A stretch of DNA of 64,000 bases from Phytophthora quininea (taxonomy: Eukaryota > Oomycota > Peronosporomycetes > Peronosporales > Peronosporaceae). Location: positions 248,001 to 312,000 of the forward strand of contig JAAVTG010000586.1 in assembly GCA_011947345.1 (NCBI GenBank), given 5' to 3'. Below, one piece after another: positions 1 through 10,482 of the stretch. Position 1 is the stretch's first letter. The number at the start of each line of letters is the position of its first letter. The position numbers and the translations under genes were made by a program. The notes beneath the pieces are model-generated. The model searched no databases. It saw only the letters and a list, made by a program, of their open reading frames with translations, and was not told the DNA's origin.

Positions 1-739
1 CCGAGAACTCCAGCCAATTATTTTTTCAGCAACCTTGGGGAGGCGTGAATAGAACGGATCTGCACACGACACGAACACGCCATCACATGGCTCCGGTTGA
101 ATGGGCTGCAGACTTGGAAATGGTCTTGGTGTTAGAACCAACACGTGAACATGCTCCGTCTCGGGAGGGGATTCGTGATCCCCGCTTCTTTCAAGCATGT
201 GGCTATCGTAGACTTTATCTCCATGGCGGCGTCGGCGGTTGCGGCCATTTTCACTCTGGCATCATTGTATTTGAGCCATTCACAGCTTCAGCTCGTGAGC
301 GTCGATCGACTGCAAGGTAATGTGCTTCGCCTCCTTGATCAAACGCTTCAGCGTCTCCAGGGAGCATCCTCTCCGGCCTCCACGAGGAAGGGGCCACCAC
401 CGACCCCACCGACCAGGACACACTGCAGCAGAAGCATCTGCGATCTCCACCGCGGTAACAGAAACGTCAAGAGGTGTCATGGCCACCGCGTTTGAAAGAA
501 GTGACTATGGATACACTTGGCCAGACTTGGCTCCATCTACTTGTCCTGCTGGGCTTTCTTGGCCCGCTGGCATTGCTAGCGGGGACTATCTTGCTTTGAC
601 CTTTGGCCAGCTCTTGGTGTTCGACGGATATTTTAGTCTCCAACGTATCTCCAAGATACGAACTCAACTGCCAGCTCACATAGAAAAACCTGCCAAGACT
701 TGCAGTTCACGTCGGGTGAGCCCTATCCCATTGAAGAAC
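1..739. other. no gene assigned
   Basis: Several short overlapping frames exist here on both strands, but none shows a family signature or a convincing splice chain. One plus frame (about 145-330) has a hydrophobic stretch but no ATG-led domain. It lies upstream of the lipase start and may hold its promoter and 5' UTR. Confidence 0.4.
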
Positions 740-1716
740 ATGCTGCGGCTGCTGGGGCTGCTGCTGCACTGCTTGCTGCTGCATCCGCTGGTGGCCTCCA
801 GCGTCTGGGAGCCCACCTTCCCCGCGGAGCAGCTCTCGCCGCCTCCAGCTCCTACCCCAAAGAATAGCTCCAAGTACAACGAGAGCACAGCGCTGTACCT
901 GGCGCACGTTACATCCGTCTCATACTGCCAGGAGCAGCACATTCTCCACTGGAACTGCCAGCCCTGCGCTCTCGTGCCGAAGCTCCAGGACGTCCAAGTG
1001 GTGGAAGACACCAAGGACAACTTCCAGGGCCTGGTGGGCTACTCCCAACTCTATGACGCAGTGGTCATCGCCTTCCGAGGTAGTATGGACGTCACCAACT
1101 GGCTTGACAACCTCACCTTCCTCAAGAGAAGAGCCTACACGCAGTTCCCTGGTGTCTTGGTGCACCAAGGATTCTATTGGGCCTACCGCTCGGTCGCGCC
1201 GCAAGTTCTCACAATTTTGCAGAAATTGCGCGGGCAGTATCCCCACGCCAAGTTGCTGGTAACGGGCCACTCCTTGGGAGGAGCTGTAGCCGCGATCTGC
1301 GCCTTTGAACTTGAATATAGAGAAGCTCCCAGTCGAGGCGCTGTACACATTTGGGAAGCCACGTGTGGGGAATACCATCTTTAGTGAAAGGCTCCGCAAT
1401 GCCAGTATGGAAGTGTATCGGCTGACGCACTTTCAAGACGCAGTGCCACATCTCCCGCCTACGTGGACGGGGTTCGAGCACACGACCGAGGAGGTTTGGA
1501 TACCGGAGGCTTCGTTGAAGTATAAGGAAAGGTGGAGCTAATTGTTTTGTGCTTTTGTAGATATTTTACGATGAGTTCTCGGCAAGTTATCGCAATTGCA
1601 GCCAGACAGACGGCGAGGACCCGACGTGTTCCAATACTTGCTCGCCGTTCAGCTGTACCAGCATTGTCGACCATCTCACGTACATGAATATCACGATGAG
1701 CCACCTCATCTGCTAA
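740..1716 (+). CDS. secreted class 3 lipase, frame-broken
   Basis: Predicted secreted triacylglycerol lipase-like hydrolase (lipase class 3 fold). The ATG at 740 opens a Leu-rich signal peptide of about 20 residues. The nucleophile elbow TGHSLGG puts the catalytic Ser near residue 178, and a conserved TFGKPRVGN block follows about 25 residues later. The C-terminal part is Cys-rich (CSNTCSPFSC) and carries the DHLTYM stretch that usually holds the catalytic His. I infer one 70 nt intron, 1532-1601, which brings the Cys-rich exon into phase. The frame changes between about 1296 and 1335, near a CCC run: one extra base or two missing. No short intron explains this, so it is either a consensus error or an inactivating mutation. 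Family assignment is secure; functionality is not. Confidence 0.75.
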
Positions 1717-2089
1717 CGCCCAATTTTGTTTTCAACAACCAAAGCTGCCTGTTGTTTTATGACTTCTGTTTACCAGGATTTATTGGTATCTTAACAAGAC
1801 AAGAAAAGATTCTGGGTCATGCGGTTCGTTTAACTTATTTGCTTTATGAGAATTGAACGTCACAGTGATTTCGTGTTGTATTTTGCGAAGGCTATTAGTG
1901 ACAGAGGATCAATATCGCCAGACTGTGATCGGCTTCTATTTCGATACACTCTCGCATGCGTTGTCATGTTCAAGTTCGCTGGTTGCTGCGCCTATTTTGA
2001 TCCTGCGGTGAACACTGCAAGTTAATCCACGACCGCATCCTCCGAAAGACGAGCACTGCTCATCTAACTGCCTCTGCTCCAGGTTGTCC

Positions 2090-3933
2090 ATGACATCGAT
2101 GCGCAAGTCGCTCGGTCTTCGCCTGCAAACCTCGATCGTACAAGACAATATTCCAGTGGAGATCGCCGAGGGATTGTTTGTGGGTTCTATCCACACTGCT
2201 TTCAATGTCGAAGAGCTCAAGGCCAACAAGATCACACACGTGCTCAACCTCGCCGGCAGTTACGCCACATTTCCTGAGGACTTCACGTATCTCAGCCTAA
2301 ACATTCGTGACAAGGAGTACGCGAGTTTGCTGAGCTGTCTGCCCATTGCCGCGGTTTTCATCGACTCTGGTCTCAGACACGGAAAAGTACTTGTTCATTG
2401 CGCTGGGGTCGGTCAAGATCGCCTGCGGTCATCATGGCTTTCTTGATGATGAAGCAGCAAACTTCTTATTTGGCGATTTCCACTCACGTGAAATCCTTAC
2501 GGCCAGTTGTGAGTTTGAACGCTGGATTTGACGCCCAACTCAAGTGTCTCGAGAGGGCAAACGGAGACGTATTTATTGCAAACCAGTATCTGCTCAAGGA
2601 ACGATTGGCACGTCTAGCTCGACAGTACCAGGACGGTGAGCTTACCTGTGAAATGGCCAAAACGTGCCGACAATTTCAAAAGCAAGCCAGTCAATCGCCA
2701 CCTCCACCTCTTTTCAAGAAACAATCTTCAATTGAAATGGTCGCAGCGGGGTGCGATGATCGCGGCATGGTTGGGGAGTGGTGCCGTGTGGTTTTACCTG
2801 TCAATACCCACTCAAATTCGGATTGCAGGGACACCTACTGCCTCGTCGTTTATTCCAGCGCTACGCTCAATGGGAACGATGTTTGGGTGTCAGAGCTGCG
2901 GTGAAAGTCTTTTCTGTGCTGGTGCAATTGTTCGCCAGCACGAGACGGCTAAAGGTGATAGCATGAGTTTTCTGGATGTGTTACGTGGACGAGTTTGTAG
3001 CTCACAGGCTGATGTGGTCACAACTGCCAAGGAGAGCCCCACTAAAAAGACTTTGCTTGCAAAGTTGCGACTGCGGCCCCAAAGCCCCGTGGCGGCGGGC
3101 GGCAACACGGCCAAAAACGTCTCGGACAACGTACAGAATGGCAACGCGCTAGCTAAGACACCTAAGATTTTACAAGCGCCAAGACGTTCCGTTACTGAAG
3201 AAATTTTTCCATCTCCACAGTCAAATCCAACGGAGAGAGCACAGCAAAATCGAGGAGCGCGATTGAAGGGATGTGGCGGTCACTTACGTCGTTCAAAACC
3301 TCCAAGCGAGCTGCAAGATCGGTGCTTCACGACGTTAAGAGCGGCGAACCGAGTCGAACAGGTTCATTGCAGCTGCAAAGATCGACCTTCGCGGTTGATG
3401 AATCTAAGTCGTCTTCCGTGGGTCGCACAGCTGAGCACTTGGCTTTCCTAAAGCGCAACGTGGCGGAGTGGCAACAGAATATCGTACAGCTGGCAAACAT
3501 CAACAAGGACCCCTCTGAAGTGAAAACTCACACGGCAGCGGTTGACCAAATGACGGCGCTGCTGAATGAAGACTCGACGGTGGTCGAATCGATGAACAGT
3601 TGCAAGCAATGGTTCGTGGATCCTCAATCGTGGGCGCTGGATCAAGCAATGAAATCCCTCGAGGGAAACATTTGTTGCCCAAGACAAGGATGCGAGGCAA
3701 TTGTTGGCAAATGGCGATGGGAAGGCATGAGGTGCGTGAACACTTTCGATGGATACAACAGGCCAGATCGGTGCTAACTCTGTTTTTGATGTTGCAATAG
3801 TTCTGCCTGTGGTGGGAATTTGGCGCCCGCATTCGTCATCAATAAGGACGCTGTTTGCGTCCTCGGAAACATGACGTCCCAATCAACAGAGCTGATGGCT
3901 ACTGCAAGCAGCGAGATTCCTCCACAAGAATAG
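2090..3933 (+). CDS. DUSP12: dual-specificity phosphatase, DUSP12/YVH1 type
   Basis: Two-part architecture of YVH1/DUSP12, a phosphatase linked in other eukaryotes to ribosome maturation. The N-terminal dual-specificity domain starts at MTSMRKS. The P-loop Cys codon is at 2399-2401, and the motif HC-x5-R is completed only in the next frame (GRSRSPAV), so the frame shifts by one base inside the catalytic loop. The C-terminal zinc-binding domain has FGCQSCGESLF, then SLEGNICCPRQGCEAIVGKW, then ACGGNLAPAF, matching the DUSP12 tail. A 69 nt intron, 3732-3800, joins the last exon, which stops at 3931-3933. Two further frame changes lie near 2700-2890 and 3190-3290. The middle segment is long and low in conserved features. 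Assignment is strong because both terminal domains agree. Confidence 0.8.
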
Positions 3934-4154
3934 CAGCTCATGCAGGAAATTACTACCAGTCAATCTACGCCTTGCTGTGGTCGTCAGCCGTGCGAAAACT
4001 GCAGCATTTCGCTATCATTCTGGAGAGCACCGACGTTCGTTACAGGAGATAGATCCGCGCGCGACATAACGTTTGCTTTTGACGGGTGCTGTGGTGGCAA
4101 CGGGGTGTATGGAACTAACACGCTCTCTTCTTGCAATTCACCGTCCATCAGCCT

Positions 4155-4547
4155 TCAACACCACCACGAATATGTTTTGGTCAACTGTGTAGCGATAGAA
4201 ATCCTCCAACTAACGTACTGGTGGTTAGAATGAAACTCGTGTTGCTCGCCCATCTGGTTCGTTTTCTCACGACGATAGTTCGTGGCGGGATCAACTGCCT
4301 TGGCCTTCTTTGGGCTGTGCAGAGCAAGTTCCTCCTCTCGTAGATTTAGCGACGCGCATACAGAATCTGCTGACGGGACCGACGGCGTTGCTCCTTGCTG
4401 AAGAATAAAGTTGGGCTTGACGTAATTGCTCTGGTGTCCGAAGCAGTAAATCTTACCTACCACAGTATGCAAATTATGGCGGGAAAACTCACCTTCGAGC
4501 GTCTCAGTTTTGCTGCTACATCCAGCTACTCCACAAAACGCCGCCAT
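4155..4547 (-). CDS. hypothetical small protein
   Basis: An ATG-led minus frame of about 130 codons starting MAAFCGVAGCSSK. I do not recognise a family. It has a Lys-rich segment (PKKAKAVDP) and no evident membrane segment. Possible splice sites inside it (GTGAGT near 4493, GTACGT near 4220) would shorten the product, so the real protein is uncertain. It lies 3' to 3' with the phosphatase gene and upstream of nothing obvious. It may be a chance frame. Confidence 0.3.
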   Translation of the reverse strand: MAAFCGVAGCSSKTETLEGEFSRHNLHTVVGKIYCFGHQSNYVKPNFILQQGATPSVPSADSVCASLNLREEELALHSPKKAKAVDPATNYRREKTNQMGEQHEFHSNHQYVSWRISIATQLTKTYSWWC

Positions 4548-4592
4548 AGTACATCGTTAGCATCGTAGTTTCATAGCTCACTAGTGCATAGC

Positions 4593-5199
4593 CTATTTAA
4601 CCTCGGCAGATAATTTGTGTAGTGCTGCCAGGTCGTCGTAGAACGTAGTGGAGCGCGCACCAATACCAGGCTCTCGCAGAAGTGACTCAAAGATTGACGG
4701 TGCAGCGGTGAACGCAAGAGCATACGACCCTGCTTCTCCGTGCATTAATGAATGCATCGAAGTAGCTTCGGGGAGCTGAAACTCCGTCCCGTGGTTGGTG
4801 CCCCCAGCAAAAGTGTTGGCATTCGTAGGCAGCACCTCGGGCCATTGCGGTCCAGAAGCAGGCAGCTGTGGCACGGAGACTGTTCTCTGTGGGGAGACTG
4901 GGGGCAGGACTTCTACAGGTTGCTCTTGGCGCTGCGGCTTCCTTGTTGCCGCTGATCGCTCTTGCTCCTACAGCCACGAAACAGCTAAGAGTTCAATAGT
5001 ATTTGGCTCGGGGTCTATTGGCTACCATCAGCTCCAGCTCCTGGCGTTGCTCCTGCAGCTTTTGCTGCTTCTCCTGCTCCTGCTTCAGCTGCTTCTGCTT
5101 GACCTGCTCCTGCAGCTGCGCTGCATAGTCCCTCTGCTGGTTCGCTCGTTCTTCGCGCTCCCACGGGGACGCGCCATTCAGCACATTGCGCCTCGCCAT
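4593..5199 (-). CDS. coiled-coil protein of unknown function
   Basis: Two exons joined across a 58 nt intron (4968-5025) keep one frame. The N-terminal half is an amphipathic Gln/Glu/Lys-rich coiled coil beginning MARRNVLNGASPWERE, with repeated QLQEQ/KQEQE units resembling the short Y-x-x-QLREQI-type segments of centrosome and cilium proteins. That resemblance is loose. The C-terminal half is low complexity and ends LAALHKLSAEVK. The start at 5199 is the first ATG compatible with the coiled coil; an in-frame ATG further upstream (5304) would overlap the divergent COG5 start and is less likely. Cellular role unknown. Confidence 0.6.
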
Positions 5200-5302
5200 C
5201 GGGCGTCGCTTCAAGCAGCAAGTTGAAGTTGACGAGAGTGTATGTATACATTTTTGATCATAAAACCCTCTTCCCGTCATCTTTGTATCTGCGTCAGACA
5301 AC
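5200..5302. promoter_or_regulatory. short divergent intergenic region
   Basis: About 100 bp separates the divergent starts of the coiled-coil gene (minus) and COG5 (plus), so both promoters must lie here or overlap the 5' ends. I see no perfect Inr+FPR match. Confidence 0.35.
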
Positions 5303-8226
5303 ATGGAGCAGGTCGTCCGCGAGCTGCAGAGCGACGGTAAGGCCGCGTCTCCAAGCCTCTCTCTGTGCGTTTAGCTAACCTTATCTGCGCTGCAGCTCAA
5401 CTGGGTGTGTTCCTGAGCCCGGACTGCAACATCAGCGCCATCGCCAGCGCTGTAGTGGCTCGAGACTCCGCCTCCAGAGACGTCAGCGGCACTCCGAGAC
5501 GCCGCGCAGGCTCCTCCGCCAGTCTCACGACCCCACAGACGACCAGGACGACGCCAGCCAATCCGAGCAGTTCGTGGAGCGTCTGGACGCCGCTGTTAGC
5601 CGCATCGATCGTGTCATCTCGGAGCACATTGGGGAGCACCACGCCACTTTATTAAGCCAAGTTGGCTCCGTGGATGAGCTCCAGGGCCACGTCACGTCGG
5701 TGCAGAGCTCGGTGGGGCAACTCAAGCAGTCGGTGCACTCGCTGGAGCTGCAGGTGAAGGAGCAACATGACAATCTGCGAGATACGATTCAACGGTATCG
5801 CAACGTGGAGAAGTGCGGGAGATTGTCCGAAAAGTGCTGCGGTTCCAGCAACTATCGGATCGAGTGTTGGGGTCGGCGTTGAATTATTCAGATACAACCT
5901 CTACCTCTGCGACGGCTGAAAATGGCAGTGCACTTGGCGGAGATGCTCGCCAGAGTGAGATGGCTTCAGTGGCGCTCGCCATCCGAGAGATGGAAGCGCT
6001 AGTACAGGACGAAAGCTTTGAGGAGCTAAGCGTGGTGCGTGCAAAACTACCGGCGACAAGGAAGTTGAGTGCAAATGTGAAGCGAGAGGTGAGGACGACG
6101 TTGCGGACAGGGATCCAACATCTAAGCCAGGCAGACGTTGGTGACGCACTGCAGATTTTGTTTTATCTAGGGGATTTGGCAACTACAGCTCAAGCATCAG
6201 TGAACGAAGTGATTCAGGAAGTGGAACGCAAATGTGCTGATGCGATTTCAGAGAGCAAGCTGACACGCTCTGGTGCTAGCAGCGTTAACGGCGTGGACTC
6301 GAGCAATGGGCCAGCCCCACTGGGACTATAGTGCAGAAGGCAGATCTATGGAAGGCGCTACAGGATGTTTTTGACGTGATTCGCGTCCACGCGCTGCAAG
6401 TGTGGAATTTGCAGCGTGTGCTGTTGAAGATGGTAGATCCTGCATCAGGAAAGAAATACCTAGATCTGGTGCTAGAGCCCGATGAGCCGTCGCTTTTCGC
6501 CACGTTCTGGGAAGTCACGTGCGCTATCGTGCGGGAACTGTTTGCATCTACTCTCGGCTACAGCACGGCAGTGAAAACCATGCTCATTGCCGAGTACCCT
6601 CGCATGCGTGACCAAGCTACTCGGGTTTTGAACGAGCTGTACGCGGCCACAAACCAGAACGTTGGAGCAAACTTTTTGGCAGATTCATCTGATATCGGCA
6701 CTAACGGACAAGCGAAACGAGAATTGGTGCCGATCGCAGGTTCTGCGGAGGAGTGCACTCAGCTTTTGGACTCCATGGCGCCTCTGTACGACGCTTTCAT
6801 CGACCGTGCTTACAGGCGGATGTCGAATCCGATCCAGCTCATGTTTCCTCAGAGCTCCAACTTCCATGCGTCACCACCTGGCCGCAGTGATATGCAAACT
6901 TTAGCGAGAACGATCTTCTCGGAACTCGAGCAGGCTGGCAAAGACCCTGTAATGCTGGATGGAACGCTGCAGCAGGTGCGGAAGGCAGTGAATCTGTTCT
7001 GCTCGAATGTCAAGAGGATCATGCATCAGGGCAAGGCCGCTGCTGCTACGATGCCTTCGTTTGGCCGAACTCCCGCGCAAGCTCACAACGTAGGGCTCAT
7101 GAATGTCCTCAGCATATTGGACGATGCGATCAAAGAAGTCGGTGACCGCGTAGAGGCTACTGCGGCTACTAACAACACAACTCAACCTGGAACCTCAGCT
7201 CCCGTGCTAGCTTCGACCAGCCAGATCTCCACTGGAGTGATTATTCCTAAAGAAGCGAAGGCGCTTCGCTCCAAGAACTTGTCCCCATGCCGTGACATGA
7301 TTGCCGATCTCGAGTACGCTTTACTGGGCTTCTACCTCCAGGCACTGGCAACGCTGTTCGAGGGCGTTTTCTCAAAGATGCATGACGAGTCCTTCGGCGA
7401 CCAGGGAGCACTAGGACGAGTGGCATCGTCAGCTGAACCTCCTCGGAGCACTGGCAGTTTCCGCTCATCGTCGAATACAGGTGGGTCCAAGTATATGCAA
7501 GAGTTTAGCAGCGCCTTTGCTGTCGTTTTGGAGGAGCATTTGCGACGCCTTCCCATTGCGCCCTTCGCAACAAAGTGTTTGACGGATTTCGTTGAGCGTC
7601 TCATCTCGGTATTCATTCGTCACGCCTCGCTTCTGCGGCCGCTAACGGAGAACGGGAAGCTTCGTCTGGCAAACGACATGGCACAGCTTGAGCTGCGTCT
7701 GGAGAACGTTGTGCCCCTACGGAATATCGGCGCGGCCTACGAGGAATTGCGAGCGTTCCGGCACATGATTTTCCTCGAGAACAGCGAAATTCTTCGAGAC
7801 TCCACTATCGATAAAATCCGCCCTAGTAATGTATGGCACCATCTCTCGTCGAGGGCGCCGCCAGAGCTCCAACTGCCGCACCAAATGAGACGCTGGACAG
7901 CTGCAAAGTACATCGAATGGCTGGACACTCGAGCAGGCAAGGACCAATCGTCGTCGCCATCGTCCACTCCACCGTCGTCGACCGGGAAACTGTTATCTTC
8001 GTCGATGTCGTGGCGAGAGTTGCCGCTTGGGTATCCTTGTTTAAAAGATACGCGGTTGGCACTACAAGCGGAAAAGCAGGCGTGGAAGGAAATGACCAAG
8101 TGTCTTGATGCGTACTCTCAACGTGTAGCAGCGGCCGCTAACGCTGAATTGAGCCCCATATACGATCTGCTGCAGGAGTCGAGTGCCATTTTGCTGGCAG
8201 GCTACGAAGTGACTCTTTCACGATAA
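5303..8226 (+). CDS. COG5: conserved oligomeric Golgi complex subunit 5
   Basis: COG5 is a lobe B subunit of the COG tether that recycles Golgi enzymes by retrograde vesicles. Exon 1 (MEQVVRELQSD) is joined across a 59 nt intron (5337-5395) to the conserved block LGVFLSPDCN. The helical region LDAAVSRIDRVISEHIGEHH follows, and then VREIVRKVLRFQQLSDRVLG, both typical of the COG5 N-terminus. The large remaining frame, 6331-8226, covers the helical rods. Three one-base frame changes occur near 5500-5540, 5805-5815 and 6300-6330, each equivalent to one lost base; the last two sit at short G or C runs. With these bridged, the length is about 960 residues, a little above animal COG5. The conserved sequence on both sides of every break argues for consensus errors. 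Confidence 0.82.
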
Positions 8227-8299
8227 GTTTTGGTCGATAGAGATTACTGAAGACTGTGCTTCAGCAGTGAAAATGTGTCGTCATAGAGCTCAAAGTCGT

Positions 8300-10482
8300 T
8301 TAAGCGGACGTCCCAGATTCTTGACCATCAGTGTGGTTGTTTGCTTTCCGCCTCCTTCTAACTTTTTTCTTGCCAACAAAGTTTGGCGGCTTCTCCCAAC
8401 GAGACTCGCCCGTCCGAACATTGTAGTAGAATGCCCTCTTGGCGACGGGGTCCTCGAACTGCAAACACTCCGCATCTGTTAGCCCGAGAGATTGAGCAAT
8501 TCGAAGCGGCAGCCTACCTCTTTCCAGTAGATCCCCTTGTCTTCAACGAGTCTGCATTCACGATTTGCTTTGGCAAAGCGGTGCTTCGCGCGATGCTCGT
8601 CGAGGAGAGTTTTTGATGCGCAACTGAGTTCCTTTACATTGCTTTTGGCGAGTAGAGCTTGCGCGAAGCGATAACCATAGTCTTTCACAAGTCGTTGTCG
8701 GACACGCTCGGATGTATCAACGGAGAAATCTCCTGCCACAATTTTTCCGTGACCTGGTGAAATTCTTCTGACAGCTTTTCGTCCGAATGCTCTGGGTGCG
8801 AGCAAAGCATATACACGGATGCAACCGCGTTGTCTGCTGAAATACGCCAAGCGTCTTCAAAGGTGGCGCACTGGTCGAAGGTGAGCTTGAGCCGACTATC
8901 ACAGACTTCCTGGAAAGTCATCGAAGATTCTACATCGGACTTGGGGCGTTCACTTCCACTGGATAAAGACAACAAGTCAGATAAATACACGATCGAAAGC
9001 GCTCAGAACTTACGCCGACGGAACAATTTTGCGCGGGGTGCTCCGGCTGCTGTTGACGCTATCGAGAAGTGCTGCCGATGAGTTCTTCTCTTCCCAAGTT
9101 TTCATGATGGTTGGCTCCACTATGTTTTTATCGTTCTTCTCCTGAAGGTAAACCTGCGAGGCAGCAATGATATCGGCGACGGAAAGTAAGAGTTTGTCGG
9201 TTTGAATATGCGGTTGGAGCTGACAACGACGTTGGTGCAAACACTGCCATGTCTTCACCCCCAAAATTCGAGTCCGAAGCACACGCTGCGTCCAGATACA
9301 CGGGAAAATAAGGACTGCACGCCAGAAGGAGGCGTATCGGTTAGTGAGATGGCAAACATGAAATCTCATCAGCTTACCTGGAAATAAACGCACCACGTCG
9401 AATATCGTCGTCACACTGTGGGCTTTTCTGAAATCTACGCGTCGATCTTTATCATCTCCAGTGTCGTCGTATAACAACGTCAACAGGGACAGCAAATTGC
9501 GCTCGATCGGATCAGGAACGCCGATAAAAACGAGCTGCATCGGTCGATTTGTTGGCAAAGCGTGAGTTCTTCTGCAGGCATACCATTTTCCGCCGCACCC
9601 TTCTGTTCAGCTTGCTTAATTGCGGATTCGTCCTCATCGCTCTCTTCAACTTTGTTCTCTACTGGTTGGCATGCTTCCGCCACTGCAATCTGGACAAGCT
9701 GTGGTCACAATCATCGTTAGCTACACAAACTTCATGCAACTGGGACCAAATATTTACCTTGGGGATCTCCGCTGTGCAAACGGAAAAACAAACAGCCATC
9801 AGCTGCAAAATATCCCAACGATTGCGAGCCGACGGTCGGTGAGTCGCTGGTTCTGCGTTTGGCAACAAAAAGGTGGTGACTGGGGCTGCTCGGAGATTGC
9901 AGTAGCGTAGCAACTCGGCTCTGGACACTGTCGAGCGTCGCATGTAGTCCACATGTCGGAAGCACAGAAAGTAAGCTTTTGCTGTGCCAACGTCATCTTT
10001 AAAGCTTCACACAGTGCCACCAGGTCTTCGATCTCTGGAACCAACAGGCGATCTCGGTAGGCGTCATTCTTCACCAATTCCGATGCGGAGAAGGCCACAC
10101 GCTCGTCCTCGAACTCGGAGCCAATGATGAAGGCGGCAAAGTGATACAAAAGGTTGCGGCATTCCCGGATCTGCGGACGTTCTTGGAGTGCATCAAGGAA
10201 CACGATGAGTCTCCGAAAACTCGGCGATGTGGTCACGACTTGAATGTAGTGAAGTGAAAGACTAATGCTGCGACGCAGAAGACGGTAAAATGTTTTCAGC
10301 AGCCATTTGAGGTGTGTCAGCAGCAGGAGGAGCACCGGAGTTATGTATGCAACCAGCAGTAAACGTAGCAAGATCAAGTGCGCGAGGAGCTTCATGTCCA
10401 AAACGAAGCGACGTACCAAACTGATAGTGTCGAGCACCAAAATGGTGCAAACCTTGAAAGGCTGCAATACAGCCCAGACCAT
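8300..10482 (-). CDS. membrane-anchored protein with C-terminal WW domain
   Basis: Multi-exon minus gene, outer limits approximate. The probable start, MVWAVLQPFK, is followed by a strongly hydrophobic stretch (LLAHLILLRLLLVAYITPVL, then LLLLLTHLKWLL) that looks like two membrane passes. The middle is a mixed helical region. The last exon encodes a WW-like domain: FEDPVAKRAFYYNV, then TGESRWEKPP, ending in a basic tail with stop at 8300-8302. Exons in between (for example VESSMTFQEVCDS and LVKDYGYRFAQALL) lie in different frames and need short introns plus at least one frame correction near 9970. WW domains bind proline-rich ligands; the partner here is unknown. The first ~48 nt and the upstream region are duplicated at 20876-20928. 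Confidence 0.5.

Noticed and set aside
1532..1560. A 29 nt intron in the lipase gene
   Set aside because: It is too short and leaves the Cys-rich exon out of phase. The 70 nt version, 1532-1601, fits both phase and family sequence.
4993..5304. Start of the coiled-coil protein at 5304
   Set aside because: It would overlap the COG5 ATG region and adds a segment with no coiled-coil character; the ATG at 5199 is preferred.
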